From positions 1 to 64,000 of the forward strand of contig NZ_PKRP01000004.1 in NCBI RefSeq assembly GCF_002855515.1: DNA of 64,000 nucleotides, given 5' to 3'. The translations under genes were made by a program, and so were the position numbers. The notes below the pieces were generated by a model, which searched no databases, was not told the DNA's origin, and saw nothing but the letters and a program-made list of their open reading frames with translations. Positions 60,393-64,000 of the stretch are shown in pieces. Source of the DNA: Rhizobium sp. TH135. GTDB lineage: Bacteria > Pseudomonadota > Alphaproteobacteria > Rhizobiales > Rhizobiaceae. Every line of letters begins with the position of its first letter. Positions within the stretch are counted from its first letter, which is position 1.

Positions 60393-61793
60393 CTAGAACG
60401 ATAGGATCGCTGCGTTTATTCGATCGCGCCAGTCGCGTGCGGCAATCAGTTCAGGTGGGAAAAGACCGGGGATTGCAAAAAACGATGCTGACGGGTCGGC
60501 GGCATCGATGCTTGCCGCCGCCGCAAGGACGTCGCTGCGGCGGGGATCGCCGCAATCGCCTCGCTTTTTCACCGATGCCATCCAGACCCCCACTGCATAA
60601 GCCGTCGCGGCGGCTGTCTCACCTTTCGCCAGCATGTCGACGGTGGGCGCCAAAAGCCGCTGCGGCAGTTTTTGCGTCGTATCGAGCGCGATCTGGAGGT
60701 TGCGATGGTCTATGGTCGGATTGGAAAAGCGCGCCAGGAGATCGTCGATATAGGCGGCAAGGTCGATGCCGGGCACCGGATCGAGCGTCGAGACAACCTC
60801 TTCCATATGCAGGCGTGCCTTTGCCGCCAGATCCGGTACGGCCATCACGTCGCGAATATAGTCAAGGTCTCCAAGGATCCCGAGATGGGCAAGCAGCGTG
60901 TGCGTACCGTTGAGCAATCGCAGCTTCATCTTCTCATAGGGCTCGACATTGCCGGCGAAGATTGCGCCGCCGGCCTCCCAGGCGGGCCGCCCGGAAACAA
61001 AGTCATCCTCGATGACCCATTGCAAAAACGGCTCTGTGTCGATTGCCAGTGCGTCCTTGGCTCCGAGCAGTCTTTCGGCACGAAGCCGGGTGGTGTCGGT
61101 CGCGGCGGGCACGATCCGGTCGACCATGGAGCAGGGGAACCGACCCTTGTCCGCGATCCAATCGGCCAGCGCGGGATCGCGCAGCTGGGCCATCTCCATA
61201 ACCAGGCGGCGCACGACCTTGCCGTTGGATGGTAGATTGTCGCAACAAAGAACCGTGAAGGGGGCAAGCCCTGCAGCGCGCCGCAGAGCAAGGCCCTCAA
61301 CGAGGAAGCCCAGCACACCGACAGGCGCATCTGGCCTCCTGAGGTCCGCAGCTACGGCTTGATGCTCTTGGTCCAACCCGCCCGTTGCCGGATCAAGACC
61401 ATAGGCTTTTTCCGACACGGTGATCGTCACCACGCGGATCGCCGGATCGGCCAGGGCCGAGAGCACACGGGCACGATCGGACGCGGCACATATCCAGTCG
61501 ACGGTCGCGCCGATGACCTCGGATTGATCCCCTGCCTCGCTGCGTGTCGTGACTGAGTAGAGCCCATCCTGATTGGCGAGCGCTTCGACCGGCTCCAGCG
61601 AACGAAGGTTCACGGCAATGATGCCCCAGGGTCCGAATTCGGCTTCCAGAGCACGCTGCGTGAACACCGCCTGATGCGCCCTGTGGAACGCGCCGATCCC
61701 GATATGCACGATGCCGGGTTTCAGTTTCGTCCGGTCAAACTGCGGTTGACGAACCGTATCCGGAAGACCTGTCGTGCTGGAGAGCCTTTGCAA
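60393..61793 (-). CDS. uxuB: fructuronate reductase / mannitol dehydrogenase family
   Basis: A 466-residue polyol dehydrogenase: GIGAFHRAHQAVFTQRALE (nucleotide region), ITVSEKAYGL, LCCDNLPSNGKVVRRLVMEM and the catalytic Lys in YEKMKLRLLNGTHTLLAHLG. Length and residues fit UxuB/mannitol dehydrogenases; the mannonate dehydratase gene 2 bases upstream favours fructuronate to mannonate reduction. NAD(P)-dependent, cytoplasmic. Confidence 0.88.
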   Translation of the reverse strand: MQRLSSTTGLPDTVRQPQFDRTKLKPGIVHIGIGAFHRAHQAVFTQRALEAEFGPWGIIAVNLRSLEPVEALANQDGLYSVTTRSEAGDQSEVIGATVDWICAASDRARVLSALADPAIRVVTITVSEKAYGLDPATGGLDQEHQAVAADLRRPDAPVGVLGFLVEGLALRRAAGLAPFTVLCCDNLPSNGKVVRRLVMEMAQLRDPALADWIADKGRFPCSMVDRIVPAATDTTRLRAERLLGAKDALAIDTEPFLQWVIEDDFVSGRPAWEAGGAIFAGNVEPYEKMKLRLLNGTHTLLAHLGILGDLDYIRDVMAVPDLAAKARLHMEEVVSTLDPVPGIDLAAYIDDLLARFSNPTIDHRNLQIALDTTQKLPQRLLAPTVDMLAKGETAAATAYAVGVWMASVKKRGDCGDPRRSDVLAAAASIDAADPSASFFAIPGLFPPELIAARDWRDRINAAILSF

Positions 61794-61795
61794 TA

Positions 61796-62995
61796 TCAGC
61801 CTCCCAGTCCGTATTGGGCATGCGACAGCGCGCGCTCGATCCCGCGAAGCTCTGCCAGGCCCTTGAGCCTGCCGATGGCTGGATAGCCCGGCTGTGCACC
61901 ACGTGTCAGGTCATCGAGGATTTCCTGGCCGTGGTCGGGACGCATGGGAATTTGATGATCTTCACGCCCCTCCTTGCGCCGTCTTGCCTCCTCCGTCAGG
62001 AGGGCCGCGATGACGGCCACCATGTCGGTCCCGCCTTCCAGATGCTCGTCCTCGAAGAAGGAACAGGGGACCGTGTCGGTGTCACGGGTCACGTTGCGGA
62101 GATGGACGAAATGGATGCGGTCGGCAAAGCGCTTGGCAAGAAAAGGCAGATCATTGTCAGGGCGCGCACCGAGTGATCCGGTGCAGAGGGTTACGCCGTT
62201 GGCGCTGAGATCAACGGCATCCAGCATGTGCGCATAGTCGGCCTCTGTCGACAATATGCGCGGCAGGCCGAGCAGCGACCAGGGCGGATCGTCGCCGTGT
62301 GCGCAGATATTGATGCCGACCTGCTGGGCCACCGGCGCGACTTCGCTCAGGAAATCGACGAGGTTTTGCTGCAGCCGTTCGCGGTTGATGCCTTGATAGG
62401 AGCGGAGCTTTTCGAGCAACTGCTCGAGCGTGTAGCCATCGGCAGAGCCCGGCAGGCCGGCACCAATGTTCTTGCCGAGGGCCGTGATCTTCGCATCCTC
62501 CATGCCGGAGAAACGCCGTGCTGCCTCGTCGGTCAGCCAGTCCGGATAGTCTGCGGCAGCCTCGGGTCGCTTCAGGATATGGATGTCGAAGGCTGCGAAA
62601 TCGACGAGATCAAAGCGCATGGCTTTGGCGCCGTGACCCGTTTCCCACCGCAAATCGGTCCGCGTCCAGTCGAGGATTGGCATGAAGTTATAGCAGACCG
62701 TTCGGATCCCCGAAGCCGACAGGCGTCTGAGCGTTTCCTGCCAGTTGGCGATGTGGCGCTTCCAGTCGCCGGTCTGTGTCTTGATGTCCTCGGACACCGG
62801 AATGCTCTCGACCACATCCCAGACCAGGCCGCCGGCGCGGATTACGTCATGCCGTTTGGCAATCTCGTCTTCTGGCCAGACCTCGCCGGTTGCGATGTGG
62901 TGCAGTGCCGACACGATGCCCTCGGCGCCCGCCTGGGCTGCATCTCTCACACTGACTTTGTCGATGGGGCCGAACCAGCGCCAGGTATGTCTCAT
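61796..62995 (-). CDS. uxuA: mannonate dehydratase
   Basis: A 399-residue TIM-barrel enzyme converting D-mannonate to 2-keto-3-deoxygluconate. Signatures: WRWFGPIDKVSVRDAAQAGA, YNFMPILDWTRTDLRW, the metal-binding ICAHGDDPPWSLLGLPRI and the late MRPDHGQEILDD. It overlaps the upstream dehydrogenase gene by 4 bases, so idonate-type dehydrogenase, uxuA and uxuB form one operon. Its product is the substrate of the KdgK encoded at 35.4 kb. Confidence 0.94.
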   Translation of the reverse strand: MRHTWRWFGPIDKVSVRDAAQAGAEGIVSALHHIATGEVWPEDEIAKRHDVIRAGGLVWDVVESIPVSEDIKTQTGDWKRHIANWQETLRRLSASGIRTVCYNFMPILDWTRTDLRWETGHGAKAMRFDLVDFAAFDIHILKRPEAAADYPDWLTDEAARRFSGMEDAKITALGKNIGAGLPGSADGYTLEQLLEKLRSYQGINRERLQQNLVDFLSEVAPVAQQVGINICAHGDDPPWSLLGLPRILSTEADYAHMLDAVDLSANGVTLCTGSLGARPDNDLPFLAKRFADRIHFVHLRNVTRDTDTVPCSFFEDEHLEGGTDMVAVIAALLTEEARRRKEGREDHQIPMRPDHGQEILDDLTRGAQPGYPAIGRLKGLAELRGIERALSHAQYGLGG

Positions 62996-64000
62996 CTCTC
63001 GTCCTTCAGGCTTTCATGCGTCTGTGGAAATGTGATCTGCACCTTGCAGGCCTTCGACCGGTCACCGGCCTGTTCAAAGGCTTCCACCACCGCATCGAGT
63101 GGGAAGCTGTGCGAGATGATCGGACGCACATCGATCTCACGCGTCGAGATCAACGCGACGGCATCAGAGAACTCTTCATGGAACCGCTGCGAGCCGCGCC
63201 AGACGATTTCCTTGCCGACCAGTGCGTTGAGGGGAATGGTGACGTCGCCGGTCACGCCAACCTGGACCAGAATGCCCCGCGGCTTGATCGCCGCAAAGGC
63301 GGAGCGGAGGGCAGGGCCAGCCGCCGAGCAATCGAAGACCACGTCGAAATAGCCCTTGCGCTCCGTGAATGGCAAAAGTCCGTTCGGCTCGTTTTTCACA
63401 TTGATGGCTTGTGTGGCACCCATAACGTGGGCCCGCGACAAGGCGGAATCAGTCAGATCGGTGACCACGATCTGCCCGGCACCAGCATGACGGGCGGCAG
63501 CCACGGTCAGGAGACCAATCGGCCCCGCGCCCGTGACAAGAACGGCCTTGGCGTTGAGATCGCCGGCCTGGGCGATTGCATGGAGGCATACCGCCAGCGG
63601 CTCTGCGCAGGCCGCTTCTCCCGGTGTGACGTCGCCGCCGACCGGATGGCATTGAATGGCGGGTACGACCAAGTGTTCGCGGAACATGCCGTCTTCATGC
63701 GGCAGACGCATGGCCGAGCCCATGAAGCGCATGTCCAGGCAGTGGATGGGTTGCCCGATTCGGCAATACTGGCACTGGCCGCAGGGTTGGGACGGATTGA
63801 CCGCCACCAGTTGCCCTAGTTCAACGCCCGAAACACCGTCGCCTATTTCCTCCACAAAGCCGGAGGCTTCGTGACCGGCAATGATGGGTTCGCGGACACG
63901 GACCGGGCCAAAGCCGCCATCCTGGTAGTAATGCAGGTCCGAACCGCAGATGCCACCTGCTGCCATCGCAAGTCGAACCTCGCCGGCGCCACATGTCGTA
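62992..64000 (-). CDS. zinc alcohol dehydrogenase, L-idonate 5-dehydrogenase-like, cut by window edge
   Basis: The frame is open to the right edge and still lacks its N-terminus; ATG 63966 is internal, since upstream codons read CGAGEVRLAMAAGG, as in family members. Catalytic zinc region CGSDLHYY and GHEASGFVEE, the structural zinc Cys cluster CGQCQYCRIGQPIHC, and the Rossmann motif VTGAGPIGLLTVAAA are visible. Similar to IdnD and sorbitol-type dehydrogenases. With uxuA and uxuB it should feed a hexonate or uronate into the KDG pathway. Confidence 0.88.
   Translation of the reverse strand, partial: TTCGAGEVRLAMAAGGICGSDLHYYQDGGFGPVRVREPIIAGHEASGFVEEIGDGVSGVELGQLVAVNPSQPCGQCQYCRIGQPIHCLDMRFMGSAMRLPHEDGMFREHLVVPAIQCHPVGGDVTPGEAACAEPLAVCLHAIAQAGDLNAKAVLVTGAGPIGLLTVAAARHAGAGQIVVTDLTDSALSRAHVMGATQAINVKNEPNGLLPFTERKGYFDVVFDCSAAGPALRSAFAAIKPRGILVQVGVTGDVTIPLNALVGKEIVWRGSQRFHEEFSDAVALISTREIDVRPIISHSFPLDAVVEAFEQAGDRSKACKVQITFPQTHESLKDER

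Noticed and set aside
62228..63352. 374-codon plus-strand ORF opposite uxuA and the idonate-type dehydrogenase
   Set aside because: Spans two real genes on the other strand; no domain recognised.
1..64000. CRISPR arrays, rRNA, prophage structural genes, conjugation genes
   Set aside because: No regularly spaced direct repeats, rRNA signatures or phage/conjugation gene families were seen.

Overview
The window looks like part of an alphaproteobacterial genome of the Rhizobium/Agrobacterium group. This is inferred from the high GC, the dense LysR/GntR/LacI/RpiR-controlled ABC and TRAP uptake operons, a mosaic palindromic repeat of the type common between rhizobial genes (around 22.0 kb), and IS3, IS66 and IS110 elements. 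No rRNA, tRNA or CRISPR array was recognised. The replicon (chromosome, chromid or plasmid) cannot be told from the sequence.

Layout. 0-2 kb: a split, apparently soluble FtsH-like pair (AAA ATPase cut by the left edge, then an M41 zinc protease). 2.4-6.1 kb: a chemoreceptor and a GGDEF-EAL protein. 6.1-10.9 kb: an IS3 remnant, a MarR/nitroreductase operon with a clear promoter-operator, a DUF1349 protein and a complete IS3-family element. 11-13.2 kb: an XRE regulator divergent from a membrane fatty-acid desaturase, with a 24-bp perfect palindrome between them. 13.2-18.4 kb: an RpiR regulator divergent from a polar amino-acid ABC transporter operon carrying an M14-type deacylase. 18.4-34.2 kb: a mobile-element-rich stretch holding a broken glycosyltransferase, two IS66 copies (both with frameshifted tnpC), an IS110 element inserted in a rhizobial palindromic repeat, and an IS3 element split by the second IS66. 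Between these elements sits an unusual cluster (23.6-30.6 kb): a LysR regulator, an alpha/beta hydrolase, five small NTF2/SnoaL-fold proteins (three with signal peptides), a possibly Tat-exported SDR, a flavodoxin-fold quinone reductase and a truncated SDR.

34.2-43.0 kb: a nine-gene sugar-acid operon (lactonase-like secreted protein, TRAP transporter, hydroxyacid dehydrogenase, RraA-like protein, KDG kinase, SDR, cupin) with a divergent GntR regulator and a 14-bp inverted repeat. 43.0-49.3 kb: two LysR regulators with divergent partners (an SDR; a DJ-1/PfpI plus glyoxalase I pair), a further SDR and a small unknown gene. 49.9-60.3 kb: a tetronate (L-threonate/D-erythronate) catabolic locus: sugar-type ABC transporter, LtnD-type dehydrogenase, OtnI isomerase and SMP-30 lactonase on one strand; LacI regulator, OtnK kinase and OtnC decarboxylase on the other. 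LacI-type operators flank the promoter between the arms. 60.4-64 kb: a hexuronate segment (fructuronate reductase, mannonate dehydratase, L-idonate-type dehydrogenase cut by the right edge).

Taken together the right half is a catabolic region for plant-derived acid sugars (uronates, aldonates, tetronates from ascorbate breakdown). The middle is an island of recent and decayed insertion events surrounding a catabolic or detoxification cluster of unknown substrate.
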